Below, in pieces: positions 1-8,744 of a stretch of 45,029 nt of DNA. The notes under the pieces are model-generated. The model had not been told where the DNA came from and did no database searches. It was given only the letters and a program-made list of their open reading frames with translations. Position 1 is the stretch's first letter; every line of letters begins with the position of its first letter. The position numbers and the translations under genes are program-made. Source of the DNA: JBBRZF01 sp038236965 (GTDB taxonomy: Bacteria; Acidobacteriota; Terriglobia; Terriglobales; Acidobacteriaceae); contig JBBRZF010000004.1 in the NCBI GenBank assembly GCA_038236965.1, forward strand, positions 1 to 45,029, read 5' to 3'.

Positions 1-1116
1 CTCCTCGTCGATGAAGGCGTAGTGAGGATTGAGGGCGTCGGGATCGAACTCGATATTGCTCTCGGATTCGGTCGCAGTGAGCCAAGCCTGTTGCACGCTG
101 CGGCTGGGGTCGGGCAACGGAATGGAATTACCCTTCTTGTCTGTAGCCCACTCGTAACCGTAATTTCCAATGGCGCAGATGAGCTTTTCACGCGGCATGG
201 TCTTGAGCGCTTTTTCCAGATTGTTCTCGAACCAATCCTGACCGGCGATGGAACCTGGCTTCCCGTTGGAGAAGTGCTGGTCGTAGTTCATGAGGATGAG
301 TCCGTCGGCAAACCGGGCAAGCGCGCCGAAATCGAAATCGGCGTTATCAGGAGGAACGCTGATGTAGAGCTTCCATCCATGCGGCTTGAAGTCAGCAGCG
401 AGTTCCTGCACAAGCGCCAGGTATCCGGGTTGGGCGGAATACGGCACCTCTTCGAAGTCGAGCGTGATGCCCCCGAAATTGTCGCTGGCCAATAGAGCTG
501 CGAGATCCTGGCGCAAGCGCGCGCGTGCTGGAGGGTTCATCAATACGTCGCCAATGCTGGACTTCCAGGTTTTGGCGACGGGGTCGAAATTGTTGATGAG
601 CGGCACAACGTCGGTGTTGGCGTTTTCCTGCTTGAGGAAAGGCATTACCTTGTCATCGACTCGCTGCACGTGTCCGCTGCTGTATACGTCGAACAACGTG
701 TTGCTTTCGTTGGCGGCCTGAACACGGCCATCCGGTTGAAGAACGTGCAGCCACTCGGGAAAGAGGAGATCGATCTGGTGAACGTTTTCCTTGAGCGAAG
801 CGAAACTAGCGGCGTCCCAGGTGACATAGAAGGCGGCGCGGATTCCTTCGGTCTGGTTGAGCACTACCTGGGAAGGAGCGGTCTGGGTCTTGCGGTGCGA
901 ACCCTTGCGAACGGGATGTCGTTTTTCCTTCTGCTTGAGGGTGTGGTAATTCTTTTTCTGGTCGGCGAGCAGGATGCTGGGAATGTCGGTGCCGCTCATG
1001 ATGGAAACGACGAACAAAAGCGCCAGCACTGTGAGCGCGACAACGGTCACGTCAATAACGCGGCGTATTCGCTTCCAGCGCTTACGTTGAGGGTCGAAAA
1101 AGACGGGCTTAGACAT
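1..1116 (-). CDS. GH18-domain envelope glycan protein, N-terminal part (runs off the window)
   Basis: My own reverse-strand translation from the ATG at 1114-1116 stays open for 372 codons and leaves the window at base 1, so the C-terminus is missing. It begins with a basic cytoplasmic stretch (SKPVFFDPQRKRWKR), then one membrane segment at about residues 20-42. From about residue 92 it reads like a glycoside hydrolase family 18 barrel: FYVTWDAASF, then GGITLDFEEVP at the position of the GH18 catalytic strand (usual pattern DGxxxDxE), then LILMNYDQHF. Acidobacterial proteins with this start are often long fusions of GH18, a polysaccharide deacetylase and a family 2 glycosyltransferase; whether that holds here cannot be seen. 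The role is probably synthesis or trimming of an exported N-acetylglucosamine polymer. No clear ribosome-binding site precedes the ATG. Confidence 0.8.
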   Translation of the reverse strand, partial: MSKPVFFDPQRKRWKRIRRVIDVTVVALTVLALLFVVSIMSGTDIPSILLADQKKNYHTLKQKEKRHPVRKGSHRKTQTAPSQVVLNQTEGIRAAFYVTWDAASFASLKENVHQIDLLFPEWLHVLQPDGRVQAANESNTLFDVYSSGHVQRVDDKVMPFLKQENANTDVVPLINNFDPVAKTWKSSIGDVLMNPPARARLRQDLAALLASDNFGGITLDFEEVPYSAQPGYLALVQELAADFKPHGWKLYISVPPDNADFDFGALARFADGLILMNYDQHFSNGKPGSIAGQDWFENNLEKALKTMPREKLICAIGNYGYEWATDKKGNSIPLPDPSRSVQQAWLTATESESNIEFDPDALNPHYAFIDEE

Positions 1117-1287
1117 GAAGGTATTCTGATTCGATGTTAGGCGGTTGCGGCAGGGTGCGTCAACGGCACCTGAGGGCTGGTCGATGATTTGGCATGCGAC
1201 CGTCGAATCGATTGTTTTAGGTTTCCACCGGAACGTGGGCTTCCATTTTGATTCGCTAATCACAAGCTCCCCAATTACCATTCCAGA

Positions 1288-2757
1288 GTGTTCGCTTTGA
1301 TCCGCTGCCATCGAAAATATTTCGCCGCCTTCACGTTGCTCGCCTTTGCGCTGCGGTGGATGTTCATCCGCAAGCTCGCCATCGTGTCGGGCGATGCGCT
1401 GGTCTACGGCGAGATGGCGCTGAACCTGCTGCGCCACGGCGTGCTAGGCATGACCGGAGAACATGGACCCACTCCCACGCTGTTCCGGTTGCCGGGTTAT
1501 CCAGCCTTTTTGGCGGTGGTCTTCGGAGTATTCGGGGCGGAGAACTACCGGGCGGCCATGTACGTCCAGATGTTCGTGGACGTTGGAAGCTGCTTCCTGG
1601 TTGCAGACCTGGCGCGGCGGATATCTGGCGAGCGTGCTGCGCGCTGGGCATTTGCGTTCGCCGTCCTGTGTCCGATGACGTTGAACTACGTGGCCACGCC
1701 GCTGACAGAAACGATGACGATGTTCTTCACGGTGCTGGCCTTTGACGTGTACGTAATGGCGAGGCAGTGGGAAGACAGTTCCGCGACGACAGCCGGTTGG
1801 GGAACTCGCCGCGAACATTGGATGTGGATAGCCTGCGGAGCGGCCATCGGGGGCTGCATTCTCTTCCGTCCAGACGGCGGAATGGTTCTGATAGCCATCG
1901 GGTTGGTGATCATCTGGCGACTTCTGCGGCGTCCGGAAAAGAAGCGCATCTTTCTGGCTGGGGCACTGGTGCTGGCAACTGCGCTGGCTCCGCTGGTTCC
2001 GTGGACGGTTCGCAACTGGCGCGTCTTCCATGTGATTCAGCCGCTGGCGCCGTTCAGCGCATCGGATCCCGGCGAAGAAGTGCTTACGGGATTCATTCGC
2101 TGGACGATGACGTGGGTAGTGGACTACTCCTCGACCGAGGACCTGTTGTTCAACGTTCCGGGGCAGGTCGCGGATATCAAAGTTGTTCCCGATAGGGCCT
2201 TCGATACGCCGGAAGAACGGGTGCGGACGAAACAGCTATTCGCTCAATACACTGCTGAAGAGAATTCCTTGAGCCCGGAGTTGGATCGCGAATTCGGCAA
2301 TCTGGCGGACGAACGCACTGCACGGCATCCGATACGTGTGCACGTCTGGCTGCCGTTCCTGCGGATGCTGGATATGTGGTTCCGTCCACGAACGGAGTTT
2401 CTGCCACTGGATATTCACTGGTGGCATGTAAAGAACGAACTTACCGAAGCGTCTGGCGGAAGTTTGCGAGAGATGCTGCTAGCAATCATTTCGGCGGCGT
2501 CCACGATCGGTCTGGGAGTGCTGAACATCGCGCTCCCGTTACTGGGCTTTGCGGCACTGTTTCTGCGCAAACGAATGCGCTACATCGCGCCTATCGTGAC
2601 GTACATGGTGGTGCGAACAGCTTTTCTTACGTTTGCAGGAACGATAGAGCCCCGCTACACCATCGAATGCCTGCCCATGCTGATGGCGTTTGCCGCGCAT
2701 TTCCTGGTAAATGTCGGCATAAAGACGAAAGGCGCGACCGAAGCCGCGCCTGCGTGA
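1288..2757 (+). CDS. GT-C glycosyltransferase, family 39/ArnT-like membrane protein
   Basis: A 489-residue polytopic membrane protein. The first segment (AAFTLLAFALRW) is followed by SGDALVYGEMALNLL, the position of the acidic residue that GT-C enzymes carry in their first periplasmic loop, and by RLPGYPAFLAVVFGVFG, a typical PMT_2/ArnT-family signature. Further membrane segments lie near residues 105-150, 175-210, 220-245 and 400-475, with EPRYTIECLPML near the end. The family transfers a sugar from a polyprenyl-phosphate donor to a lipid or protein on the outer face of the inner membrane; the acceptor cannot be told. The start used is a GTG with no clear Shine-Dalgarno; the first ATG is 24 codons further in. 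It is divergent from the upstream glycan gene, so the two may share a 171-base control region. Confidence 0.82.
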   Translation: MFALIRCHRKYFAAFTLLAFALRWMFIRKLAIVSGDALVYGEMALNLLRHGVLGMTGEHGPTPTLFRLPGYPAFLAVVFGVFGAENYRAAMYVQMFVDVGSCFLVADLARRISGERAARWAFAFAVLCPMTLNYVATPLTETMTMFFTVLAFDVYVMARQWEDSSATTAGWGTRREHWMWIACGAAIGGCILFRPDGGMVLIAIGLVIIWRLLRRPEKKRIFLAGALVLATALAPLVPWTVRNWRVFHVIQPLAPFSASDPGEEVLTGFIRWTMTWVVDYSSTEDLLFNVPGQVADIKVVPDRAFDTPEERVRTKQLFAQYTAEENSLSPELDREFGNLADERTARHPIRVHVWLPFLRMLDMWFRPRTEFLPLDIHWWHVKNELTEASGGSLREMLLAIISAASTIGLGVLNIALPLLGFAALFLRKRMRYIAPIVTYMVVRTAFLTFAGTIEPRYTIECLPMLMAFAAHFLVNVGIKTKGATEAAPA

Positions 2758-2785
2758 AAACCTTTGTCTGAATAGCGAAACCGAA

Positions 2786-3001
2786 TCACTGGATAGGATG
2801 GTCGCTCATGCGGAATCGTGTGCGGAAATGCTCGGAGAGCAATTCGATGGCATTGCGGTTGGACTCCGGGTTTTCCTTTGCAAGGTAGCGCATCGCCTGA
2901 ACGAGCAAACGCTGTCCCTCAACATAGCGCGGATCGGACTTGCGCTGACGCTTCAAGTGCTCGGTACTGGGACGAGCCGGAATGATTAAGACCTTGCCCA
3001 T
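2786..3001 (-). CDS. Small conserved-looking hypothetical protein (71 aa)
   Basis: A basic, soluble 71-residue protein starting MGKVLIIPARPSTEHLKRQRK. I do not recognise a family. The centre (RYVEGQRLLVQAMRYLAKENPESNRNAIELLSEHF) should form two amphipathic helices, as in a small helical-hairpin protein. The ATG is preceded by GAGGATCC, a good ribosome-binding site, which is the main reason to accept it. It lies convergent to the glycosyltransferase, 28 bases from its stop, with about 275 bases of repeat and terminator sequence separating it from the LolA-like gene upstream. Confidence 0.6.
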   Translation of the reverse strand: MGKVLIIPARPSTEHLKRQRKSDPRYVEGQRLLVQAMRYLAKENPESNRNAIELLSEHFRTRFRMSDHPIQ

Positions 3002-3139
3002 GGATCCTCAAATCTAGATAGCAACGCAGTAAGACGCGCTCAGGTGGCAGGTTCGTTGCCCGGAAAACCGCAGGCCCCACAAAAGTGAACGGAGTATAGC
3101 CGGGCATCTACTCTGGTTCCATAGAAAAAAAATGCTGAT

Positions 3140-3261
3140 CTACTGAGTTGCTAAGCCACTGAGCGAATACAGGTTCAATGGCGGAAGAAGTCGCGAAGAC
3201 AGAAAACTGGCTACGCGTTGAGACGTAGCCGTTTTTGCTTTGAGGCTTAGTAGCTCAGTAG
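3140..3261. repeat. Inverted repeat of short degenerate words around a terminator
   Basis: The stretch at 3140-3163 (CTACTGAGTTGCTAAGCC...) is the near-perfect reverse complement of 3244-3261 (GGCTTAGTAGCTCAGTAG), matching at 16 of 18 positions, with about 80 bases between. Each arm is itself made of a repeated unit close to CTCAGTAG. Similar word-repeat arms occur in other gaps of this window. It fills most of the non-coding gap between the 71-residue gene and the LolA-like gene. Confidence 0.6.
3203..3237 (-). terminator. Terminator downstream of the LolA-like gene
   Basis: GGCTACG (3209-3215) pairs with CGTAGCC (3224-3230) around an 8-base loop. Pyrimidine-rich tails follow on both sides (GTTTTTGCTTT on +, AGTTTTCTG on -), so it could work in both directions. 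On the minus strand it lies 40 bases past the LolA-like stop. Confidence 0.6.
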
Positions 3262-3276
3262 CTCGGTAGCCAGACG

Positions 3277-4071
3277 TTAGCTTTGTGGAGTAACTACCCG
3301 TGTTTTGTTGGTCGTCTTCAATTTGAAGGCGCTTTCGGGAAGTTTCTGGTTGGCCTTGATGTTGCTGTATTTCGCGAGACGATAGTCGCCGCTGGATTCC
3401 AGAAACTTCTGCTGCACGGAGACGCCGCGCGCAGGATCGATCCAAAGCGTAATGAGCGAGAACATGTTCTTCACGCGATCGACCTTAGGAGTCAATTCCA
3501 GTTTGACGGCCTTGACGGCGCCGATGTTCTCTTCGCCTGCATATTTCACGTCGAAGGATTTTGCGAGGTCGTGTCCGCGTCCGCCGAAGCCGAGGACGAG
3601 GAAGCTTTCAAAATCGGCCTTGTTCTTTCCGGCGCTGTACCTGGTGATCTGGTCGATCTTGGGCTGATAGACCTGCACGTTGCCGCCGGTGAAGAGCACG
3701 TATTTCTGGTCAGGCTTGTTGTCCACCGAGTTGATGTCGGCAGCCATCTCGATGTTGTTTCCCTGGCGGCGGAAGTACATGGTGCCCTTCTGCGTGGACA
3801 TTTCGTCGATGACTTTGGAGTACTGGTCCCATTCGAAATCAGTCTGCACCGACTGGAAGGATGCGGCGGTCGCGTCCATTGTCTTGAGGATGTCTTCGAG
3901 TTTCTGCGCAGAGGAATCAGATGGTGCGGCGGGCTTTGCGGCCACAGCGGCGGGGGCGGCAGCGGCAACGGCGGCGGGCGTTGCCGGTTTCTTTTTCTTG
4001 TCTTTCGCTTGCGCCGAAATCGTCGCAACCATCGCAAGCAGTACGACGGTAAATATTAGAACTCGCTTCAT
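3277..4071 (-). CDS. LolA-like outer-membrane lipoprotein carrier protein
   Basis: The start is the ATG at 4069-4071, preceded by GGAAGAGGAGAG; a longer in-frame reading to 4191 adds 40 residues with no signal character. The 264-residue protein opens with a signal peptide (MKRVLIFTVVLLAMVATISAQA), then a Lys- and Ala/Pro-rich linker to about residue 55. A LolA/LolB-type half-barrel follows: LEDILKTMDATAASFQSVQTDF, then GTMYFRRQGNNIEM, YVLFTGGNVQVYQPK and ITLWIDPARGVSVQQKF. This strand order and the DP..G.. turn are typical of LolA-family periplasmic carriers that move lipoproteins or other lipids to the outer membrane. Acidobacteria have several divergent members, so the cargo is uncertain. 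It sits downstream of the small membrane gene and serS on the same strand. Confidence 0.78.
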   Translation of the reverse strand: MKRVLIFTVVLLAMVATISAQAKDKKKKPATPAAVAAAAPAAVAAKPAAPSDSSAQKLEDILKTMDATAASFQSVQTDFEWDQYSKVIDEMSTQKGTMYFRRQGNNIEMAADINSVDNKPDQKYVLFTGGNVQVYQPKIDQITRYSAGKNKADFESFLVLGFGGRGHDLAKSFDVKYAGEENIGAVKAVKLELTPKVDRVKNMFSLITLWIDPARGVSVQQKFLESSGDYRLAKYSNIKANQKLPESAFKLKTTNKTRVVTPQS

Positions 4072-4132
4072 GCGGCTCTCCTCTTCCATGTTAGTAATAC
4101 TGGAAACACCAGGTACAGCCGGAAGATGTGTT

Positions 4133-4513
4133 TTAGCCGCCGATTCCGCGGCGCACCCAAACTCTGTAGGCAACGATGTTGCCGTGAACATCTTGCACAG
4201 GCTCGTAGCGCTGAATCTTTACTTCTCCGGCGATAGGCTCGATGACGCTGATCAGGTCAGCCCTGATCTCAGCGTCTGAGTGGCCTTTAACGGCGGCAGC
4301 ATCCACTCGATAGATGAACCCGCCACTCTTATCCGGGATTACCTGTACTCCGGTGGGATGCGGAGTGCGCTCTGCTGGTTTGTCCTTGAAATTGACATAG
4401 ACGGGCGTGATGAAGATGAACACGAGAATGGCGGTAACCATGATGTCGTAATGCAGGTTGCCGCGCGGATGCGTCCACCAGATGTAGCCCCGAATTGTCT
4501 TCCAGATGCCCAT
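4133..4513 (-). CDS. Single-pass inner-membrane protein of unknown function (126 aa)
   Basis: A short basic N-terminus (MGIWKTIRGYIWWTHPRGN) precedes one membrane helix at about residues 23-42 (IMVTAILVFIFITPVYVNF). A periplasmic domain follows, ending in YRVWVRRGIGG. The C-terminal part contains a possible ferredoxin-like alternation (GFIYRVDAAAV, LISVIEPIAGEVKIQRYEPV), reminiscent of small biopolymer-transport (ExbD/TolR-like) periplasmic domains, but I cannot assign it. It lies 37 bases downstream of serS and 61 bases upstream of the LolA-like gene, so the three could be one transcript. Function unknown. Confidence 0.7.
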   Translation of the reverse strand: MGIWKTIRGYIWWTHPRGNLHYDIMVTAILVFIFITPVYVNFKDKPAERTPHPTGVQVIPDKSGGFIYRVDAAAVKGHSDAEIRADLISVIEPIAGEVKIQRYEPVQDVHGNIVAYRVWVRRGIGG

Positions 4514-4550
4514 GAATTCAGCTTAAGTCTATCACCACGAGAGTAGTGGT

Positions 4551-5843
4551 TTACAGCGTTCGCGGCGTAATACGGTCTGCGCCGATATAAGGACGCAACA
4601 CGTCGGGAATGAGGACGCTGCCGTCGGCTTGCTGGTAGTTCTCAACGATAGCGACCCAGGTGCGTCCGATGGCCAATCCGCTGCCGTTGAGCGTATGCAC
4701 CAGTTCGGTCTTGTTCTTCCCTTCCGGACGAAAGCGTATGTTGGCGCGTCGCGCCTGGAAGGACTCGAAATTCGAGCAGGAAGAGATCTCACGGTAGAGG
4801 CCCTGTCCGGGTAGCCAGACTTCGATGTCGAAGGTCTTGGAGGCGGAGAAGCCCATGTCTCCGGTGCTGAGCACCATGCGGCGGTAGTGCAGTCCGAGAC
4901 GTTCCAGGACGGTCTCGGCGTGGCGCGTCAATTTTTCGTGCTCGGCGTAACTGTCTTCCGGCTTAGCGAACTTGACCAACTCAACTTTTTGGAATTGATG
5001 TTGGCGGATGATGCCGCGCACATCTTTTCCATACGAACCGGCTTCGCTGCGGAAACATGGTGTGTAGGCGGTAAGCGAAATCGGCAGCTTCGCGCCTTCG
5101 AGAGTTTCATCGCGATAGAGATTCGTGACGGGAACCTCGGCGGTGGGAATAAGCCAGAGGTCGCGATCGCCTTGAGGGACGCGGAAGAGATCGGCTTCGA
5201 ATTTTGGAAGCTGGCCGGTGCCATACATGGATTCGGAGTTGACGAGGAATGGGGGAAGGACTTCGGTGTATCCGTGCTCGCGCGTGTGCAGGTCGAGCAT
5301 GAAGTTCATGAGGGCGCGTTCGAGCTTGGCGCCCATATCCCATAAGACGGCGAAGCGGGCACCTGTGATTTTGGCTGCGCGCTCGAAGTCGAGCACGCCG
5401 AGCGCTTCGCCAATCTCCCAATGCGGCTTGGGTTGGAAATCGAACGCCGGCTTCGTTCCCCACTTCTTCACTTCGACATTGGCAGATTCGTCGCGACCGA
5501 CGGGAACGCTCTGGTCAGGGACGTTGGGGATACCGGTGAGGATGCCTTTTAATTCGCCTTCCGAGGCCTCAACCTGCTTCTCGAGCGCGGGAATCTGCTC
5601 GCGCATCTGCTTGGTGCGCTCGATGAGTTCGTTCGCATCTTCCTTGTTCTTCTTCTTGCGCTGGATCTCTTCGGTCAGTTTATTGCGCTCGGCCTTGAGC
5701 GATTCCATCTCCTGGATGGCGGCGCGGCGGCGCTGGTCGATGGCGGGAAAATCCTTCAGCAATTCGCCGGGATCTTTGCCGCGGTTGCGCAGCATTTGTT
5801 CAACTTCTGGAAGATGTTCGCGAACGTAGGAGAGATCGAGCAT
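4551..5843 (-). CDS. serS: Seryl-tRNA synthetase
   Basis: Charges tRNA-Ser (and tRNA-Sec where present) with serine in the cytoplasm. The 430-residue length is typical. The N-terminus (MLDLSYVREHLPEVEQML) leads into the long antiparallel coiled-coil tRNA-binding arm at about residues 25-110. The class II core follows, with TAEVPVTNLYRDE in the serine-binding region, motif 2 FRSEAGSYGKDVRGIIRQHQF and motif 3 NGSGLAIGRTWVAIVENYQ. No key residue is missing. It is divergent from the phosphatase gene across a 125-base gap that should hold both promoters. Confidence 0.97.
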   Translation of the reverse strand: MLDLSYVREHLPEVEQMLRNRGKDPGELLKDFPAIDQRRRAAIQEMESLKAERNKLTEEIQRKKKNKEDANELIERTKQMREQIPALEKQVEASEGELKGILTGIPNVPDQSVPVGRDESANVEVKKWGTKPAFDFQPKPHWEIGEALGVLDFERAAKITGARFAVLWDMGAKLERALMNFMLDLHTREHGYTEVLPPFLVNSESMYGTGQLPKFEADLFRVPQGDRDLWLIPTAEVPVTNLYRDETLEGAKLPISLTAYTPCFRSEAGSYGKDVRGIIRQHQFQKVELVKFAKPEDSYAEHEKLTRHAETVLERLGLHYRRMVLSTGDMGFSASKTFDIEVWLPGQGLYREISSCSNFESFQARRANIRFRPEGKNKTELVHTLNGSGLAIGRTWVAIVENYQQADGSVLIPDVLRPYIGADRITPRTL

Positions 5844-5968
5844 AAGAGTGCGTCCGTCCTTCTTTGAATCCTTAACTTTACCGGAAATAGGCCTGCGGCA
5901 CTAGCGCCGGCGAGGGAGATGCAAATGGCGGCGTCTGGCGAGGTTGGTGTCGTAAACTAGGAACGCCC

Positions 5969-7588
5969 ATGTCCTCAAACCTGAGTCGTATAAGCGTTGT
6001 CCTTATTTTGATTGCCGTCCTGTGCGGCTCCGCGGTTGCTTCCGCCTATAACGCGCGTCCCAAGATTGTTGTTGTCATCGTGGTGGACGCGTTGCGTGAA
6101 GACCTGCTGGAGCGGTATCACGACCAGATGCCGGAAGGCGGCTTCCGCCTGTTTTTGGATAACGGCGCGTACTTCACCAGTTGCAATTATCGCTATGCGA
6201 ACACGCGCACCGCGCCGGGCCACGCCACCATCGGCACGGGAACCTATACGCGCGGCCACGGCATCCTGGTGAATGATTATTACGACCAGCAGAAAAAGCG
6301 CAAGGTCAGCATGGTGGATGACGAGGCGACGACCGTGCTGGGCGCGAACATTGCAGGGGCAAGCGCTTCGCCACGACGTCTGCTGGCGGACACCATCGGC
6401 GACGAACTGAAGATGGCGACGCAGGGCAAGGCACACGTTTACGGCGTCTCGCTGAAAGACCGCTCGGCGATTCTGCCGGTGGGCTTTGCGGCGGATGCGG
6501 CCTTCTGGATCGACCACGGCACGGGAGCATACATCACTTCGTCTTATTACATGAAGAGCGCGCCCGCGTGGGTGACGGCCTTCAATGCCGCGGGGCATGT
6601 GACAAAGTTCCTCGACCGCGAGTGGAAGGATTCGGAAGACAAAGTGATGCGCACGACCGCGCAGCAGAAAAACGCGGACGGCACGGCCATGGACGTTTAC
6701 TACCGGCTAGGCAACACGCCCTTCGCAAACGAATACGAACTGGAGTTTGCGCGCGAACTGGTGACGCAGGAAAAGCTTGGTACGGGCGAAGCTACGGACC
6801 TGCTGGTGGTGAGCCTCTCCGCGCCCGACGTGCTGGGACACAACGTTGGCCCGGACTCGCCGCAGCATCGTGCGATGCTGCTCGCACTTGACCGGCAGCT
6901 TGCGGATTTTTTCAGCTTCCTAGGACGGCAAGTGGGACTGGCTAATGTCGCCATGGTACTTACGGCCGACCATGGCAGCTCTCCGGTTGCGGCGGCGGCG
7001 AATGCAGTTCGCGAACCGGCGGAGCGCGTAAGGCCAAACGAATTGCGCGCGCAATGGAATGCCGCGATTTCCGCGAAGTTGAATCGCAAGGCGGAATACG
7101 TTTACGGAATGGAATATCCCATCGTCTACTTGTCCGAAGAAGCCTTCACTGCGGCAGGCGTGAAAGAAGCGGATGCCGAGCGCATCGCGGGCGAGGCCAT
7201 GGCCGCAGGCGGCATGCGTCGCTACTACACCAAAACGCAACTGGCCGTGGGCGATGTGCCGAACAACGAAGAAGGACGGATGTATCTGAACTCCTATTCT
7301 CCCTACGCGGGATGGTGGGTGCTGGGCGTGCAACCGCCATTCTTTACGGGAGCGAATACGGTGCCGGCAGACCACTCCAGCATTTACAGCTACGACACGC
7401 ATGTGCCGCTGGGCTTCTGGGGAATTTCCTTCCGCGCGGGGACGTATCGCGAGGCGGTGGAACCGGTAGACCTGGCGCCGACCTTGAGTTCGCTGCTGGG
7501 CATCAATCCACCGGCTAGCAGCACGGGACGCGTACTGCACGAAGCCTTCGTCGATAATCCGGCCACACCCAAGGAAGGACGCCGATGA
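5969..7588 (+). CDS. PafA-like alkaline phosphatase/phosphodiesterase superfamily protein (secreted)
   Basis: A 539-residue protein with a signal peptide (SVVLILIAVLCGSAVASA), so periplasmic. It has the PafA-type alkaline phosphatase layout: metal ligand D40 in VVDALRED, nucleophile T81 in NTRTAPGHATIGTG, N102 in ILVNDYYD, and the pair K163/R165 in VSLKDRSA, which in PafA-type monoesterases binds the phosphate. Later metal-site segments are SAPDVLGHNVGPDS and LTADHGSSP, and near the C-terminus DTHVPLGFWG. The K-x-R pair argues for a phosphomonoesterase over a diesterase. The ATG is preceded by TAGGAACGCCC. Its stop overlaps the pyrD start (ATGA), suggesting translational coupling, although no functional link with pyrimidine synthesis is obvious beyond phosphate or nucleotide salvage. 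Confidence 0.88.
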   Translation: MSSNLSRISVVLILIAVLCGSAVASAYNARPKIVVVIVVDALREDLLERYHDQMPEGGFRLFLDNGAYFTSCNYRYANTRTAPGHATIGTGTYTRGHGILVNDYYDQQKKRKVSMVDDEATTVLGANIAGASASPRRLLADTIGDELKMATQGKAHVYGVSLKDRSAILPVGFAADAAFWIDHGTGAYITSSYYMKSAPAWVTAFNAAGHVTKFLDREWKDSEDKVMRTTAQQKNADGTAMDVYYRLGNTPFANEYELEFARELVTQEKLGTGEATDLLVVSLSAPDVLGHNVGPDSPQHRAMLLALDRQLADFFSFLGRQVGLANVAMVLTADHGSSPVAAAANAVREPAERVRPNELRAQWNAAISAKLNRKAEYVYGMEYPIVYLSEEAFTAAGVKEADAERIAGEAMAAGGMRRYYTKTQLAVGDVPNNEEGRMYLNSYSPYAGWWVLGVQPPFFTGANTVPADHSSIYSYDTHVPLGFWGISFRAGTYREAVEPVDLAPTLSSLLGINPPASSTGRVLHEAFVDNPATPKEGRR

Positions 7589-8550
7589 GCACCAAGCAAA
7601 CACCTGCGATAACAGGAGCGCGCGGCAATCAACAACTCGATATGTCCGTGCGTTTCGCGGGATTGACCTTCAAGAATCCGGTGATCGCCGCTGCTGGAAC
7701 CTTCGGGTACGGAATCGAGTTCGAGGACATCGTCACGTTGGAACGGCTGGGCGGCTTCGTGGTGAAGGGACTTTCACGCGAACCGATGGCCGGGAATCCG
7801 CCGCCGCGTCTGTTTGAAACCGCTGCGGGCATGCTGAATGCGATTGGATTGCAAAACATTGGCGCGACTGCGTTCATCGAAGAAAAATTGCCACTATTGC
7901 GCAAGGTGCCGAACATTGCCTGCATCGCAAATGTGTTTGGGCACACGACAGAAGACTACGAACAGACGATCCGCATTCTGAACGAAGGCGAAGGCATCGC
8001 CGCTTATGAGTTGAACGTTTCGTGCCCGAATACGAAGCACGGAGGCATCGCGTTTGGGCAGGACCCGGTGCTGTTGCAGGAAGTGGTGGCGTGCGCGAAG
8101 GGTACATCGACGCGTCCACTGATCGTGAAGCTTTCGCCGAACGTTACCAGTATCCCGCAGATGGCGCGTGCGGCAGAAGACGCTGGCGCGGACGCGATCT
8201 CGCTGGTGAACACTTTCGTGGCCATGGCAATTGACGCGGAGACCCGAAGGCCGCGCATCTCGAACATCACGGCAGGCCTCTCCGGTCCGGCAATCAAGCC
8301 GATAGCACTGCGCATGGTTTACGAAGCGGCGCACTCGGTAGAGATTCCGGTCATCGGTATGGGCGGCATCTCGACGGCGGAAGACATTATCGAATTCATG
8401 CTGGCCGGAGCGGCGGCGGTGCAGGTGGGAACTGTAAACTTCTGGGATCCCTGCGCGTCGGAAAAGCTGGTGGACTCGCTGGAACGCTGGTGCCTGGAAC
8501 ATCGCATCGGCGACATCACGGAGCTGACGGGGGCGTTGAAGGTGGAGTAG
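7585..8550 (+). CDS. pyrD: Dihydroorotate dehydrogenase, class 1B catalytic subunit
   Basis: Oxidises dihydroorotate to orotate, the fourth step of pyrimidine synthesis, with FMN. The 321-residue sequence has the class 1 features: NPVIAAAGTFGYGIEF, KGLSREPMAGNPPPR, the active-site loop ELNVSCPNTKHGG with the catalytic Cys of class 1 enzymes, and IPVIGMGGISTAEDI plus AAAVQVGTVNF for phosphate binding of FMN. Class 1B enzymes normally work with the PyrK iron-sulfur/FAD subunit; no pyrK is in this window. The start used overlaps the phosphatase stop by four bases and has a strong AAGGAAGGA site; an internal ATG 19 codons in has none. Confidence 0.95.
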   Translation: MSTKQTPAITGARGNQQLDMSVRFAGLTFKNPVIAAAGTFGYGIEFEDIVTLERLGGFVVKGLSREPMAGNPPPRLFETAAGMLNAIGLQNIGATAFIEEKLPLLRKVPNIACIANVFGHTTEDYEQTIRILNEGEGIAAYELNVSCPNTKHGGIAFGQDPVLLQEVVACAKGTSTRPLIVKLSPNVTSIPQMARAAEDAGADAISLVNTFVAMAIDAETRRPRISNITAGLSGPAIKPIALRMVYEAAHSVEIPVIGMGGISTAEDIIEFMLAGAAAVQVGTVNFWDPCASEKLVDSLERWCLEHRIGDITELTGALKVE

Positions 8551-8554
8551 TGAG

Positions 8555-8738
8555 CCGTGAGTAGCGAGTAGTGAGGAAGAGCAGATTGTGGTTGAGGAAG
8601 AGCAGTCGGGAGTAGCCCGAATAATTCACCACGAAGACACGAAGAAAACCTACTTCGGCAACAAATTCTTTTGTCGAAGTTCGGTGTGTGTGGCGCTACT
8701 CACTACTGATCTTCGCCTGTCCACTCGCTACTCACTAC
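8555..8738. repeat. Intergenic word repeats in inverted orientation
   Basis: This gap between the convergent pyrD and outer-membrane genes holds GAGTAGCGAGTAGTGAGG near 8560-8576 and its approximate reverse complement (CACTCGCTACTCACTACTG) near 8720-8738, with a copy of the CACCACGAAGACACGAAG repeat in between. No gene is supported here; short open frames on + are made of repeat sequence. Confidence 0.55.
8626..8650 (+). repeat. Dispersed CACCAC-GAGACACGGAG repeat, copy 1
   Basis: TTCACCACGAAGACACGAAG matches the consensus CACCACGGAGACACGGAG seen at 25356, 25415, 30158 and 31589. This copy has A in place of several G positions. Confidence 0.7.
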
Positions 8739-8744
8739 TGTTCT

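Noticed and set aside
22..495. 157-codon open frame on + at the window start
   Set aside because: It is antisense to the GH18-like reading frame, which runs off the window edge and is clearly coding.
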